Assembly: GCF_035046485.1 (NCBI RefSeq)
Contig: NC_085137.1
Location: 476,867,396 to 476,931,395, forward strand
Length of the DNA stretch: 64,000 nucleotides
Direction of reading: 5' to 3'
Origin: Aedes albopictus
Lineage: Eukaryota > Arthropoda > Insecta > Diptera > Culicidae
The notes under the pieces are model-generated. The model was not told the origin of the DNA. It ran no database searches and saw only the letters and a program-made list of their open reading frames with translations. Of the stretch, positions 21,146 through 31,555 are shown one piece after another; within the stretch, counting starts at the first letter, position 1; the number at the start of each line of letters is the position of its first letter. The position numbers and the translations under genes are program-made.

Positions 21146-22690
21146 GTTATCCACATGTTTATGAGATCTACATAGAAAATTTACTGGAACATCTTCATTT
21201 CTACTTTATCGACGTGAAAAAAGGCTAAAAAAATGATACGGGTGCTCAGGACTGTAAGCAGTAAAATTTTATTACATTCCTTGGGCATATAATACCTTTA
21301 TTTTTTCCACAAGACAAACGAACGAAAACAAAATAGGCCAAATTGCAGAGAAAGTTTTCAGTTTCGCTCTCAGCTAACAACTGTAAAAGAGGAAACCGCT
21401 CTAAAAGTAAACCTGTGTTTAAAAACACCTTTTACCCCGTCCTCCTCTAGGTGCGTGATGCTGTTGCAGCTCCATACCTTGCTCTGTCTCCAGCCATACC
21501 ACTACATAGTGAGGAAGAGTTGAAAAACTCTTTTAGTTGGAAATTTTCTGCATTCATTTTTTGTGATAACTCGGGCGTGGGTTCTGTTCTGTTGTTTTCG
21601 GATTGAAATTGTGCAACCATCGATGGGCGACGGCAACAACAACAACGACGACGAGTGTGATAAAAACCGTGCAGTGCAGTGCATCTCCCGTAGTGCAGGC
21701 AATTCTGGCACACCGCACATGCACATCCTTGCAGGATCGGAGGAAGACCCATATTCACCAACCAACCATCCATGGTAGGCGAGCGAGAACAAAGAGATTT
21801 GACACTTTCAGTTCAGGATCCCCTGGTTTGGATCCTGTCCTGGCACTGCGGCGAGATAATACTCTATTCCAGTTGGGTTCTTTGAAGTCATAATATGTAG
21901 AACGGTTTGCCAAGCGGAACAATCAACAGGAACAGATTGTTAGCACCAACGAGCGAGCGAGGGAACTCTTGGCAAACATTATAAGTACAAATCCGAGAAC
22001 AATGGAGTGACAACGATTAGTGCTTGTGAAGAGAAAACAAAGTGTCGCCGTTTGGCACTCGTTATCGGAGATCTGTCGGCAGGTGGAGGATATAATGGAG
22101 TAATTAAGTAACAAGACATTTGAGAATGTCAATAAGTAATGTAGCTGCAAGGCATAAATTAATAACTTTGTAAACATAAACTGAATACTTACAACTAAAG
22201 ACCGGTTTCTTCACCTAAATACAACCGCGTTTTGTCATCCTAGTTCATCATTTCTCCAGAACCTAAAATTCACAAAGCTCAAAAAGTAAACTTCTAACGA
22301 TAGTGATTTTTTTATTTTGCACTTGCTCATTTGTCATAAGCTTCAAATAAACATATCCAATGCGCGGTTTTTATGAGATAAGAGCGCTAACGCGATTTGG
22401 TGCAAATGTCGGTCATTCTGGTGGCCATCTTGGGTTAGAATCCTTAGAGCTTGTCCTAAAATCATAAAAATGTTACAGAAAAGATTTTCACTCAATCAAT
22501 GTTGGTGGACAACAATGACGTATCCAACTTCTCAATGAGGAGGGGGGGGGGTTTGGTTGAGCACCTTAGTTAATATAAAAGTACTAGCTTTAATAATTAG
22601 CTAGCTTTAATAACGCAAACGTAACACGATGAGATAGAATATGATAACATTATGTTCTGAAAGCGGGCTGCAAAACAGTAAGTCGAAAAG
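21146..22690. other. Unassigned sequence
   Basis: Small frames (21447-21893) show no recognisable product. An 11-base G run lies near 22540. It may be unique DNA. Confidence 0.35.
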
Positions 22691-23097
22691 GAGAGCGTCC
22701 AACATAGCTCTGGTCCTCACAAGTTCCTACCTCATGCTTCCATGGGTCAAGCGATGACAAAGACCGACAGCTAAGAATTGTGTGCTTAGCTGGTAGTGCA
22801 GCCTGGGCACTGTTGTCCTTTTGACTTCAGCTAGATTGAGGAGGTTCGACCCGAGCGTTTGTTCACCAAAGAGGTGCGGCTCAAACAGCGTCTGTTTTTG
22901 GCATCCAGCGGCTGAGTAAGAAACGCTGCACCACGCCCAGCTAGATCCAAGGTGGTAGCCCCATCAGCGTCCCAGTGTTGGTTGGGACGTTAAACAGAAC
23001 TAGCACGATGGCCCTCCGGCGAGGCCCAATAAGCCACCCGTAAAAATCCCCATTGCGAATAACATAGGAGAAAATACGACTCGATACAATCGGCAAA

Positions 23098-23192
23098 ATG
23101 TGAGTTCTTCCTTCGGAAGGGAAGTAAAGCGTGGGTCCCGAGATGAACTAGCCTAGGGCTAAAAATCTCGTTAATACAGATAAAAAAAAAAA
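23098..23192 (+). mobile_element. 5'-truncated SINE family 2 copy with 37-bp duplication
   Basis: Matches the 3' half of the SINE at 36671-36849 (GTGAGTTCTTCCTTCGGAAG, AAGTAAAGCGTGGGTCCCGA, GTTAATACAGAT, A tail). The flanks 23061-23097 and 23193-23229 are a 37-bp direct repeat with two mismatches, beginning AACATAGGAG and ending ATCGGCAAA. It is inserted in the leader of the RTE-like LINE. Confidence 0.9.
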
Positions 23193-23249
23193 AACATAGG
23201 AGAAAATACGGCTCGATACTATCGGCAAAGACCCGCGCGACGAAATCAG

Positions 23250-23990
23250 GACTACGATTGGAAACTTGGAACTTGGAATTGCAAGTCACTAGGTTTCGCA
23301 GGATGTGACAGGATAATCTACGACGAACTACATCCCCGCAACTTCGACATCGTGGCGTTGCAGGAACTTTGTTGGACTGGACAGAAAGTGTGGAAAAGCG
23401 GGCATCGAGCGGCTACCTTCCACCAAATCTGTGGCACCACCAATAAACTGGGAACAGGATTTATAGTGTTGGGAAAGATGCGACAACGTGTGATCCGGTG
23501 GCAGCCGTTCAACGCAAGGATGTGCATGTTGAGAGTTAAGGGTCGTTTCATCAACTACAGCATCATCAACGTCCACTGCCCACACGAAGGGAGACCTGAT
23601 GACGAGAAAGAAGCGTTCTACGCGCAGATAGAGCAAACATACGATGGTTGCTCGCCGCGTGACGTGAAAATCGTTGTCGGCGACTTGAACGCGCAGGTAG
23701 GAAGGGAGGAAATGCACAGACCGGTAATCGGGCGAAACAGCCTGCACGCCGTATCGAATGATAACGGCCAGCGATGTGTAAACTTTGCAGCCTCCCGTGG
23801 TATGGTAGTCCGAAGCACCTTCTTCACCCGCAAAGATATCCACAAAGCCACCTGGAGATCACCCGACCATCAAACAGAAAACCAAATCGACCACGTTCTA
23901 ATCGACGGTAAATTCTTCTCGGATATAACCAATGTCCGCACATACCGCAGTGCCAATATAGATTTGGATCACTACTTGGTCGCTGTATGA
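23250..23990 (+). CDS. LINE apurinic/apyrimidinic-type endonuclease domain
   Basis: Open frame of about 246 codons. Domain landmarks in order: KLGTWNCKSLG (first strand, asparagine of the active site), DIVALQE (catalytic glutamate), IINVHCPHEG, KIVVGDLNAQVG, ATWRSPD, QIDHVLID and DLDHYLVAV (histidine near the end). All key residues I can place are present. The enzyme would nick target DNA to prime reverse transcription. Methionine 23352 is internal to the fold, so I extend upstream to 23250. The true start is unclear because the LINE may use one long frame that is now interrupted at 23990. Confidence 0.85.
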   Translation, partial: DYDWKLGTWNCKSLGFAGCDRIIYDELHPRNFDIVALQELCWTGQKVWKSGHRAATFHQICGTTNKLGTGFIVLGKMRQRVIRWQPFNARMCMLRVKGRFINYSIINVHCPHEGRPDDEKEAFYAQIEQTYDGCSPRDVKIVVGDLNAQVGREEMHRPVIGRNSLHAVSNDNGQRCVNFAASRGMVVRSTFFTRKDIHKATWRSPDHQTENQIDHVLIDGKFFSDITNVRTYRSANIDLDHYLVAV

Positions 23991-24436
23991 ATGCGCTCAA
24001 AACTTTCGACAGTTATCACCACGCGTCGAAGCCGCGGCTCAACATCGTAGAAGTGGCAGTTAGCAGTGGCCCTACCAACGGAAGAGCAGCTTGGCGCAGC
24101 TACACTTGAAGATGGCTGGAGGGACATCCGATCCGCCATAGGTAGTACCTCGGCTACAGCACTAGGCTTCGCTACTCCGAATCACAGAAACGACTGGTAC
24201 GACGGTGAATGTGAACAGTTGAAAAACGAAAAGAATGCAGCATGAGCGAGAATGCTGCAACACCGTACGAGAGCGAACGAGGTACGTTACAGACAGGCGC
24301 GGAACAGGCAGAACTCAGTCTCCGGTTGAAGAAACGCCAGCAGGAAGAACGAGATCGCGAAGCGATTGAATAGCTGTACCGCGCCAAGGACACACGAAAG
24401 TTCTGCGAGAAGCTGAACCGATCGCGCAGAGGCTTC

Positions 24437-24966
24437 GTGCCACAAGCCGACATGTGCCGAGATAATTACGGGAATATTCTCACGAGCGAGCGTGAGGTGG
24501 TCGACAGGTGGCGGCAGCATTACGATGAGCGCCTCAATGGCGACGTTGCAAGTACCGAAGGTGGCGTGGTAACAGATTTAGGAGTATTTGCGCAGGACGA
24601 AAGACTTCCGGCCCCTGACCTCCAAGAGATTGAGGAGGAGGTTGGCCGGTTGAAAAACAACAAAACCGCTGGAGCAGATCAACTACCAAGCGAGCTTCTA
24701 AAATACAGTGCAGAAGCACTGGTGAGAGCACTACACTGGATCATTACCAAGATTTGGGAGGATGAATGGATGGAAGGTGTCGTGTTTCCCATCTACAAAA
24801 AGATCGACAAGTTGGATTGCGGGAACTATCGCGCGATCACACTACTGAGCGCTGCCTACAAGGTACTCTCTCAAATTTTATGCCAACGTCTATCACCGAT
24901 TGCAAGAGAGTTCGTGGGGCAATATCAGGGTGGATTCTTGGGCGAACGCGCTACAACGGACCAGAT
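24437..24966 (+). pseudogene. LINE reverse transcriptase, N-terminal part, cut by a MITE
   Basis: Encodes NNKTAGADQLPSELLKY, GVVFPIYKK, NYRAITLLSAAYKVLSQ, RLSPIAREFVGQYQGGF and ATTDQ, the finger region of an RTE-type reverse transcriptase. At 24966 it stops at the edge of MITE family A. Removing the MITE and one AT joins ACCAGAT to GTTCGCC and restores reading into FAIRQVLQKC. The upstream linker already contains stops. Confidence 0.88.
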
Positions 24967-25062
24967 CCCAAGTAACATAACTAGTCGATTAACAGTTTCT
25001 TAAGCTAAAGTTTGCTTAAGAATGGTTTGTTCTACTCTTGTACAGCAAAAATGTTTGTTGGG
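24967..25062. mobile_element. MITE family A, copy 2 (96 bp, AT duplication)
   Basis: Begins CCCAAGTAACA, ends TGTTTGTTGGG, flanked by AT at 24965-24966 and 25063-25064. The length is identical to copy 1 at 3618-3713, and the core TTTCTTAAGCTAAA is shared. The target reading frame confirms the empty site. Confidence 0.95.
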
Positions 25063-25064
25063 AT

Positions 25065-25255
25065 GTTCGCCATCCGCCAGGTGTTGCAGAAATGCCGCGA
25101 ATACAACGTGCCCACACATCACTTGTTCATCGATTTCAAATCGGCGTACAATCGATCGAGAACAGCTATGGCAGATTATGCACGAATACGGATTTCCGGA
25201 TAAACTGACATGGTTGGTCAAGGCGACGATGGATCGAGGAGGAGAGCGGGGATAA
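25065..25255 (+). pseudogene. LINE reverse transcriptase, middle part
   Basis: Continues the RT after the MITE: FAIRQVLQKCREYNVPTHHL, FIDFKSAY, then a one-base shift to IDREQLWQIMHEYGFPDKL. The frame ends at ATMDR where a deletion joins it to the next segment. Confidence 0.85.
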
Positions 25256-26109
25256 ACACGAGTGGAACGATTTTCACGAAGTTCGTTCAGCTGCTTGGTT
25301 TCGCTGATGATATTAATATTATAGCTCGCAAATTTGAGACGATGGCGGAAACGTACATCCGACTAAAGAGTGAAGCCAGGCGAATCGGATTAGTCATTAA
25401 TGTGTCGAAGACAAAGTATATGATGGCAAAGGGCTCCAGGGAGGAATCACCGCGCCCGCCACCCCGAATTCATATCGACGGTGATGAAATCGAGGCGGTT
25501 GAAGAATTCGTGTACTTGGGCTCACTGGTGACCGCCGAAAACGACACCAGCAGAGATATTCAGAGGCGCATTATGGCAGGAAATCGTCCTTACTTTGGAC
25601 TTCGCAGAACTCTACGATCGAATAAAGTTCGCCGTAACACGAAGTTAACTATCTACAAAACGCTGATTAGACCGGTCGTCCTCCATGGGCACGAAACATG
25701 GACCCTACGTACTGAGGACCAACGCGCCCTCGGAGTTTTCGAACGGAAGGTGCTGCATACCATCTACGGCGAAGTGCAGATGGAAGACGGGACTTGGAGA
25801 AGGCGCATGAACCACGAGCTGCATCAGCTGCTGAGAGAACCAACCATCGTCCATACCGCGAAAATCGGGAGGCTGCGGTGGGCGGGTCACGTCATCAGGA
25901 TATCGGATAGCAACCCGACTAAAATAGTTCTCGAGAGTTATCCGACCGGTACAAGAAGACGTGGAGCGCAGCGAGCTAGGTGGGTCGACCAAGTGGAGGA
26001 CGATCTGCGGACCCTACGCAGAGTGTGGAACTGGAGACAAACAGCCATGGACCGAGTGGAATGGAGACGGCTACTATGTACAGCAGAGGCCACCCCGGCC
26101 TTAGCCTGA
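25240..26109 (+). CDS. LINE reverse transcriptase, palm to C-terminus (partial)
   Basis: An open frame of about 290 codons carries GTIFTKFVQLLGFADDINI with the catalytic aspartates of the FADD box (25300-25311), then GLVINVSKTKYMM, FVYLGSLVTAENDTSR, TIYKTLIRPVVLHG, RRMNHELHQLL and GRLRWAGHVIR. The end, near WRRLLCTAEATPALA, is the normal C-terminus of this family and is followed by the GGTAA tail. The segment upstream of GTIFTK is missing about 40 residues. The preserved frame suggests the element decayed only moderately. Confidence 0.85.
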   Translation, partial: RRAGINTSGTIFTKFVQLLGFADDINIIARKFETMAETYIRLKSEARRIGLVINVSKTKYMMAKGSREESPRPPPRIHIDGDEIEAVEEFVYLGSLVTAENDTSRDIQRRIMAGNRPYFGLRRTLRSNKVRRNTKLTIYKTLIRPVVLHGHETWTLRTEDQRALGVFERKVLHTIYGEVQMEDGTWRRRMNHELHQLLREPTIVHTAKIGRLRWAGHVIRISDSNPTKIVLESYPTGTRRRGAQRARWVDQVEDDLRTLRRVWNWRQTAMDRVEWRRLLCTAEATPALA

Positions 26110-26131
26110 TCGGTAAGGTAAGGTAAGCGAT

Positions 26132-27920
26132 AGAATTCCTATAATCTGTGGTGTTCTGAAATGTTGCATTGAACCATACTGGTAGAATTTGTGTTGTAAA
26201 CTTGCAAACATATTTTAATTCCTTAAAATAAAGAGTTTGTTTTTTTTTTAACCTTTATTGGTTGTTACGGGACGGACGGGTTCTAGAAAAATCTCTCCAG
26301 ACAAACTCGCCTTTTTGGTGGAGTAAGCTTCCAGCTGTAAATTTCTATTGATTAATTGCATGGATTTTAACAATTTTAGGTTAACTTACAGTTTTCAATT
26401 TTCTTCGTGTCTGTGCGTCGTTTGTAACTATTCATTCTTCAATGTTTTGTGTTTAGCTGAAGGTTATTCAAGTTTAGTTTATTATAATCCAAAGAATTCA
26501 TTTTACTTACTATTTTAAGGTAATTTTAGAGAAAAAGACAATTCTACAACTTCAGCGCTAAATTTCACGTGTTCTTTCTATGGCTTTCTGTTGTTTTGTG
26601 TCATAGGATTAGGTAGGTAGCTATTTTATTAATTGTCATCGGGTGACAGCGGTAGATTTGCTGTGGTGTTGTGTTGGTAGTTGGTAGCGCATCTATTTGG
26701 GCGGTACTGAACGCCATGGGTTTGGTCGCGTACATTGGTATCTCAATAAATTATTATATTCATCGAGACTTAAACTATGTGTTCTGTGCATGGTTACACC
26801 CTGTTATCCTCATTTGGTGAAATAAATTTAAGCAATTATCAATATTTATTAGTAACATTTTAAATAACATTTGGCAATCATGATTTTTATAGGCTTTAAT
26901 TTTCACCTGCGTGTCAGAAATTCAAAGAAAATTTCATAAGGAAAATTTCCGGGAACTGAATCCGTCATCCTCACCATGGTGTTGCTGAATACCCGTGCGT
27001 TTACCAACCCGGCTAGATAAGCTCTATACTCATGAAGGCCCCAAATTCTGAAGATTACATAACATCTACATTCTGACAGTGCACTTTTCCATCACATGAG
27101 TACCGTCCTCTCGGAACTTCATTCTCAATTAAAGGTGCCCGCTAGCCGGAAACATTTTTGTTTCGTGCCGGGTGAAACCACATCCACAACCGTATCTACC
27201 GTCATCATCCGTAGCTCAGCGCAGCGAGCAAAGTTCATTGTTTAGACAAGAAGATGTTTGAAGATTCACCGTAAATAACCTTTCCGGTATGTTTCGTGCT
27301 AGGGGTCCATCACCTCTCCCAGCCCATCATACTTGCAGCATAGCTCACAGTTTACGCCCCCGTGTGGCCCGCGGTGGTGGTGGTTCACACAAACAGACGA
27401 CTCGGTACAACGGCTGTGCCTAGATTGCAAAACTCTTCACCACGTCCTGGGTCTGCTGAGCCTTTCAGCAGCTTCCAGCAGTAGCGGACGCGCGCGCAAG
27501 AGTGACGACGACGGCGACGGTGTTTAGTCAACGAACGCGGAAGATATGCGGGTAGTTTTCAAACAAAAGCGATAAAAAATTTCTGTTGATGTTTCCGGCT
27601 GAAAACAATTTTTCATTCCAGTGGGACCGTGGGTGGGGAGAATCAGGTAGAGATTGGGATGGGAGGTGAAACGGAGACCAGTAAAAGAAATATTGAGATC
27701 GTTTTAGAGTGTTGTTTGGCACAATGGGAGACTTTTTAATCGAAGAGTCAAAAATGTTTGGTAAATAGACGATTGCATGCTCTCGGGCCGGCTTAGGAAT
27801 AAAACGTCGTAAATAAAAGAGTAACCTATAAGCAAACAGTGAGTTGTCAATTTCTCAATTTTCGCTTAGGCTAACCAAGCCAAGTGGAAATCGCATCTAT
27901 TGATTGTCTTGACATTCATA
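26132..27920. other. Unassigned sequence
   Basis: No gene supported. The T run at about 26239, followed by AACCTTTATTGG, could be the 3' tail of a minus-strand retroelement. A GC-rich patch with CGCGCGCAAGAGTGACGACG at about 27490-27515 stands out. Nothing is assignable. Confidence 0.35.
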
Positions 27921-28842
27921 GGGGAATTGGGGGTAATATGAACACCCTAAGCGTTTGTGGTCGTTTCCAATAGAAATATGACAAAATTTTTATTTTTAAC
28001 CCCGTAATATCGTAGATGGCAATATATTCAAAGAGTTCTGGAAGAAAATATTAATAAAAATACAGTTTTCTTACATTATTTTCGATTACAAAACATGCAA
28101 GAAAACAGAGTCATAAAAAATAGTGTGGGTAAAATGAACATTCGATTGGGGTAAAATGAACATGTCTTCAAAAACAAGTTTGAATGTATAATTTCGATAT
28201 ATTCAAGTTTAGGCCAACAAATTTAATACAAACTTTATATGCTACACTTTTAAAACTTTTGATATATAATTTGAAATGTGCTGAAATAATTATTTGTAAA
28301 AAATGTACTAAAACATTTGATTTTTCGGATAAAAATCTTATTTTATGAGCGCAAAATACTTTTTTCTTAACTTTTTGCACTAGTTGTGTCAAAATATGTG
28401 CTATAGATTTCAATATACCGAGTTTGCACAAAATTTGATAAAAAATGGGTAAAGTTTGAACCAGATGTTCATTTTACCCCCAAGTCGTTCTGGTTTTAAA
28501 GTTGTTCTAAAAATTGTATTGAAAGCGTAACCTTATTTTTTTTTTCAACTGAATATTATCTTTTGGAAGTACATTATTGGAATATGGGATCACACATGTC
28601 TTAATTTGCGAAAAATATACGAATTGACCTTAATTCAGATAAGCTCAATTTTACATCAGAGCATATTTTTTGTGGGATTTTTGATATTTTCGTCATAATC
28701 AAGTGGTTTATTCAATTTTTAAGTTCAAGATCAGCAGAAGTATAATGTTTTAAGTTATCACACAACATCCAATCGTTAAAACATGCAGAAATACGCTAAT
28801 TGCTGTAATACAACACCCTGTTCATTTTACCCACAATTCCCC
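27921..28842. mobile_element. TA-duplicating element with GGGGAATTG ends (922 bp)
   Basis: TA flanks GGGGAATTGGGGGTAATATG at the left and CATTTTACCCACAATTCCCC at the right. The motif GGGTAAAATGAAC, or its complement, occurs again internally at about 28128, 28149 and 28467, as if one copy were nested in another. No transposase is visible. Confidence 0.85.
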
Positions 28843-28894
28843 TACCACCGAACAAACCATGTGCATTAGTGGAATCCGGTTCAGTTCTGTGTCT

Positions 28895-29040
28895 TCAGGG
28901 GACGGATATGGTCAAGTGGCTCCATAACTTGGAGGAAATAATCGTCCGTCTAGCGAATTGGGAGTCACGGGTTCGATTCCCACCGGAGCACGTGTATTTC
29001 TTTTCACAATGGAAATCTCAATTTGTTAAACACGTTTTTC
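28895..29040 (+). mobile_element. tRNA-like SINE family 3, copy 1
   Basis: TGGTCAAGTGG resembles an A box, and GGGTTCGATTCCCACCGGAG a tRNA T arm with B box. The sequence then runs GCACGTGTATTTCTTTTCAC. A diverged inverted copy at 61545-61690 shares the T-arm block and the following 60 bp. It is not foldable by eye into a normal tRNA, so I call it a SINE or tRNA relic. Confidence 0.6.
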
Positions 29041-29618
29041 TGTTGTGTGCATTAATGTCAAAGCAATCAAACGTTTAATCAGTGTTTTATTATTCTTCGA
29101 ATTTTTGGCATTCGACGCTTTGTTACCCAACCACAATCGAACTCACTGAATTTCTGATGAATTTGAGACAGTATCAACAACTCGTATCAATCAATTTGTT
29201 TATTAAATAGAAGATAGAACATTGATAGCAGTGCGTGAGAGTGACGTTGTTAAGAAGGTCAATATCACTCCTTGTTCCCCGCAAATGGGACACAACACTA
29301 GTATTTTCTCATATGTCCTAACCCTTGGCAACTTTAACGAACGAAACGAAATAAAATACTTATCTCTACGGATTATATGTTCTGATGATATTTATATGTA
29401 TTAATTATTAACCTTCCGTAACTCGCGCGGTTTGCCACCAGCGCCAGCACCACGCCAATGCTGAATACAAAAAGCGAGCTTTTTTCAACGTGTTGTACAA
29501 AATACAACAGCGCGATCGCTCGTGTGTTAAAATAAATCAACACAGCAAAAATTTATGAAAATTACACAATGATATTTCAATTTTATTTCACTGAATCTTA
29601 CATCAAACAATTTCTTTA
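29041..29618. other. Unassigned, with possible short TTAA element
   Basis: TTAACCTTCCGTAACTCGCG at 29407 and the ACACGAGCGATCGCGC complement ending at a TTAA near 29530 may be ends of a 0.12-kb TTAA element, but the match is weak. No gene is seen. Confidence 0.35.
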
Positions 29619-30152
29619 ATATAGACGGATTTCGCGCCAACTCGAACAAATGTTGGCAGCACCCTCTCAGATTACAACGAAACCTTCTTGGTGTGTAGAC
29701 CTTGCCCAGATAAGCCACTTTGCATACTCATTTTTCTATTTTTTTTTCTCGGCTAAACTTTTTTTATGGATTTTTTAAAAATGTTTTTAATCAAAAAATG
29801 ACTACTCCTACAAAAAAGTGTTGTATGGGTGATTATCACAAAATAAGTCAAATTTTAAGAAAAAAATACTGAGAAAAATCCAAAATGAGCCCTACACTGA
29901 AAAAAATCATTTCTAAAAATTCAAAGTTGATTTAAAAAAAAAACACCATTTTTGATTTTGATGAAATTTTGTCTCAAGACAGGTAATTATGTTCCGTCCA
30001 TACATCATAAGATGGGCACTTTTAAGGAAAAAAAGTTTTTTAAACAAAAACTTTTTCTTGTTCGAATGATTTTTTTTTTTCAGTGTGTTTTGTTATCAAC
30101 AATAAAACCAGTGAAGGCCATAACAATCCCAGAATCCAATGAAACTCAATTT
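29619..30152 (+). repeat. Left terminal inverted repeat of the 5.5-kb transposon
   Basis: Roughly 80% identical by eye to the complement of 34597-35153, with a few indels. It is AT-rich inside, with GC-richer outer 100 bp. Confidence 0.85.
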
Positions 30153-30329
30153 TCTAGGAGATTTTGTGTTATTTATTCAATCATTTGGAAGGGTTTTCCT
30201 ATACATAAAAAATTTCAAAATATTACAAATGTATTTTCTTAGGAAATGTAATGTTTGATCGCAATATGTATTGAAGTGCACTTTTAAATATACAATTATT
30301 TATAATTATGAATTTTTCAAATATATATA

Positions 30330-30543
30330 TGTAAGTTCCCGGAATTCTAAACTAATTAAACCCATGATTTCTTTCGGACTACGAGATCGAAACTTCAAAT
30401 TGCGCGAATCTAATTTATTGCAGCACAGAACACCAACGGCGTGCACTGGCTCAAACTCAACTAAAGCAATTCAATACAATTAAAATGAGACAGAGGCGAG
30501 ATCACTTTTGTTTATTAGGCATGTTCATTTTCCAAATCCAACA
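30330..30543 (-). repeat. LTR (3' LTR in element orientation)
   Basis: 214 bp, TG...CA bounded. It differs from the other LTR at CCCATGAT versus CCCGTGAT and at GCAATTC versus GCATTTC. A purine stretch (minus strand GGTGGTCAGGAGGACCGA) lies next to it, where a polypurine tract is expected. Confidence 0.92.
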
Positions 30544-31207
30544 ATCGGTCCTCCTGACCACCATCGGTCGCCGATGGTGAACTATCCGGTTCCTTTTTGT
30601 CAGCTTCAAGGGTACCACCTCTCTTTGAATTTCGCCCATCTCCAATCGTTTGCTTCGGTAATTTGATAGCGTATCCATAACACCATATTAGAGATCCAAA
30701 CATCCAGCGTCGATTTTTGAAATACGAACATCTCCTACGTTTGCTTCGGCTCTTCCCAAAATGATACCTTTTCAACGTATCGCACTTCGCATCCCAGCTG
30801 CAGCGCTCTGCAAAACCTTGCTTCAGGTCACAAATTGTGTCATCTCGCTGTTTGTTTGACCACACGTTTTGCGCCGTTTGAACAATAGTGTTTTGATTAT
30901 CAGCTTTGTCTATATCATCGATACAAACACACTCAGCCTCAGCAGGTTCAGTGTCAATTTGCACACCATCTGGCTCGCAGATTTCATTCTGCAATTTCAC
31001 ATTTTGCAGACTTTCTATTTGAAGTTTCAACTGATTGTTTATTTCTTTAACTTCCCAGAGCTCTTTTCTTAACTCTGTTAATTCATACAGAGCACGCGAT
31101 ACCTCAAAATTCACACGGAATAAATGTTCGGTCAAATAGTTACAAATCTTCGTCTGCTGAATTGGATTGCTTATATCCCACTGGAAATCTTGCCAGTTCG
31201 ACTCCAT
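30515..31207 (-). CDS. Internal ORF of the compact LTR element (230 aa, gag-like position)
   Basis: The only sizeable frame of the element. It starts about 75 bp after the 5' LTR and ends inside the 3' LTR. Residues about 40-72 (LYELTELRKELWEVKEINNQ and following) have heptad-like spacing and may form a coiled coil. A basic stretch GKSRSKRRR lies near residues 150-160, and the tail is acidic and serine-rich. I see no zinc knuckle and no pol motif. It may be gag N-terminus fused by deletion to the end of another gene, or a short structural protein. I do not recognise a named family. Confidence 0.6.
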   Translation of the reverse strand: MESNWQDFQWDISNPIQQTKICNYLTEHLFRVNFEVSRALYELTELRKELWEVKEINNQLKLQIESLQNVKLQNEICEPDGVQIDTEPAEAECVCIDDIDKADNQNTIVQTAQNVWSNKQRDDTICDLKQGFAERCSWDAKCDTLKRYHFGKSRSKRRRCSYFKNRRWMFGSLIWCYGYAIKLPKQTIGDGRNSKRGGTLEADKKEPDSSPSATDGGQEDRLLDLENEHA

Positions 31208-31264
31208 TTCAACAACTTTTCTTCACTACAAGTCTTCGATCGCGTATCCATGGGCTTCTAGTTT

Positions 31265-31281
31265 CCCGGACGAGCCCCCAA
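31265..31281 (-). promoter_or_regulatory. tRNA-Pro type primer binding site
   Basis: Directly after the 5' LTR on the minus strand, two bases away, lies TGGGGGCTCGTCCGGGA. This is complementary to the 3' end of tRNA-Pro and is the standard primer site of tRNA-Pro primed LTR elements. It fixes the element orientation. Confidence 0.9.
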
Positions 31282-31282
31282 A

Positions 31283-31496
31283 TGTAAGTTCCCGGAATTC
31301 TAAACTAATTAAACCCGTGATTTCTTTCGGACTACGAGATCGAAACTTCAAATTGCGCGAATCTAATTTATTGCAGCACAGAACACCAACGGCGTGCACT
31401 GGCTCAAACTCAACTAAAGCATTTCAATACAATTAAAATGAGACAGAGGCGAGATCACTTTTGTTTATTAGGCATGTTCATTTTCCAAATCCAACA
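31283..31496 (-). repeat. LTR (5' LTR in element orientation)
   Basis: 214 bp, near identical to 30330-30543 (two differences), implying a recent insertion. Confidence 0.92.
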
Positions 31497-31555
31497 TATA
31501 TATGTGTCTTAGAGCCAATTTCAAACATGTTCTTTTCTATTTTTTTTTCCGATCA

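Larger units (their letters stand above)
22690..26131 (+). pseudogene. RTE-like LINE, copy 2 (nearly full length, disrupted)
   Basis: Order along the element: untranslated leader (about 22690-23060, containing GGTTGGGACGTTAAACAG), a truncated SINE, endonuclease (23250-23990), a linker with stops (24000-24436), reverse transcriptase (24437-26109), and a short 3' tail of GGTAA repeats (26113-26129), typical of RTE elements. Damage: a 96-bp MITE in the RT, a one-base frameshift near 25150, and a deletion near 25250 that removes the GLRQGD-type motif. It cannot retrotranspose by itself. Confidence 0.88.
30330..31496 (-). mobile_element. Compact LTR retrotransposon (TRIM-like), 1.17 kb
   Basis: Two 214-bp direct repeats (30330-30543 and 31283-31496) begin TGTAAGTTCCCGG and end CCAAATCCAACA on the plus strand. 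They differ at only two positions by eye. Flanking TATA (30326-30329, 31497-31500) is a plausible duplication, but the target is TATA-rich. The primer site shows that the element reads on the minus strand. The internal region (739 bp) has one short frame and no protease, RT, RNase H or integrase, so it needs help from another element. Confidence 0.92.

Noticed and set aside
28895..28990. Functional tRNA gene
   Set aside because: The T arm is good, but I cannot pair a normal acceptor and anticodon arm, and a SINE-like copy exists at 61545.
29407..29530. Short TTAA-bounded MITE
   Set aside because: Only the first few bases and a CGCGC patch agree between the ends; not enough to call an element.
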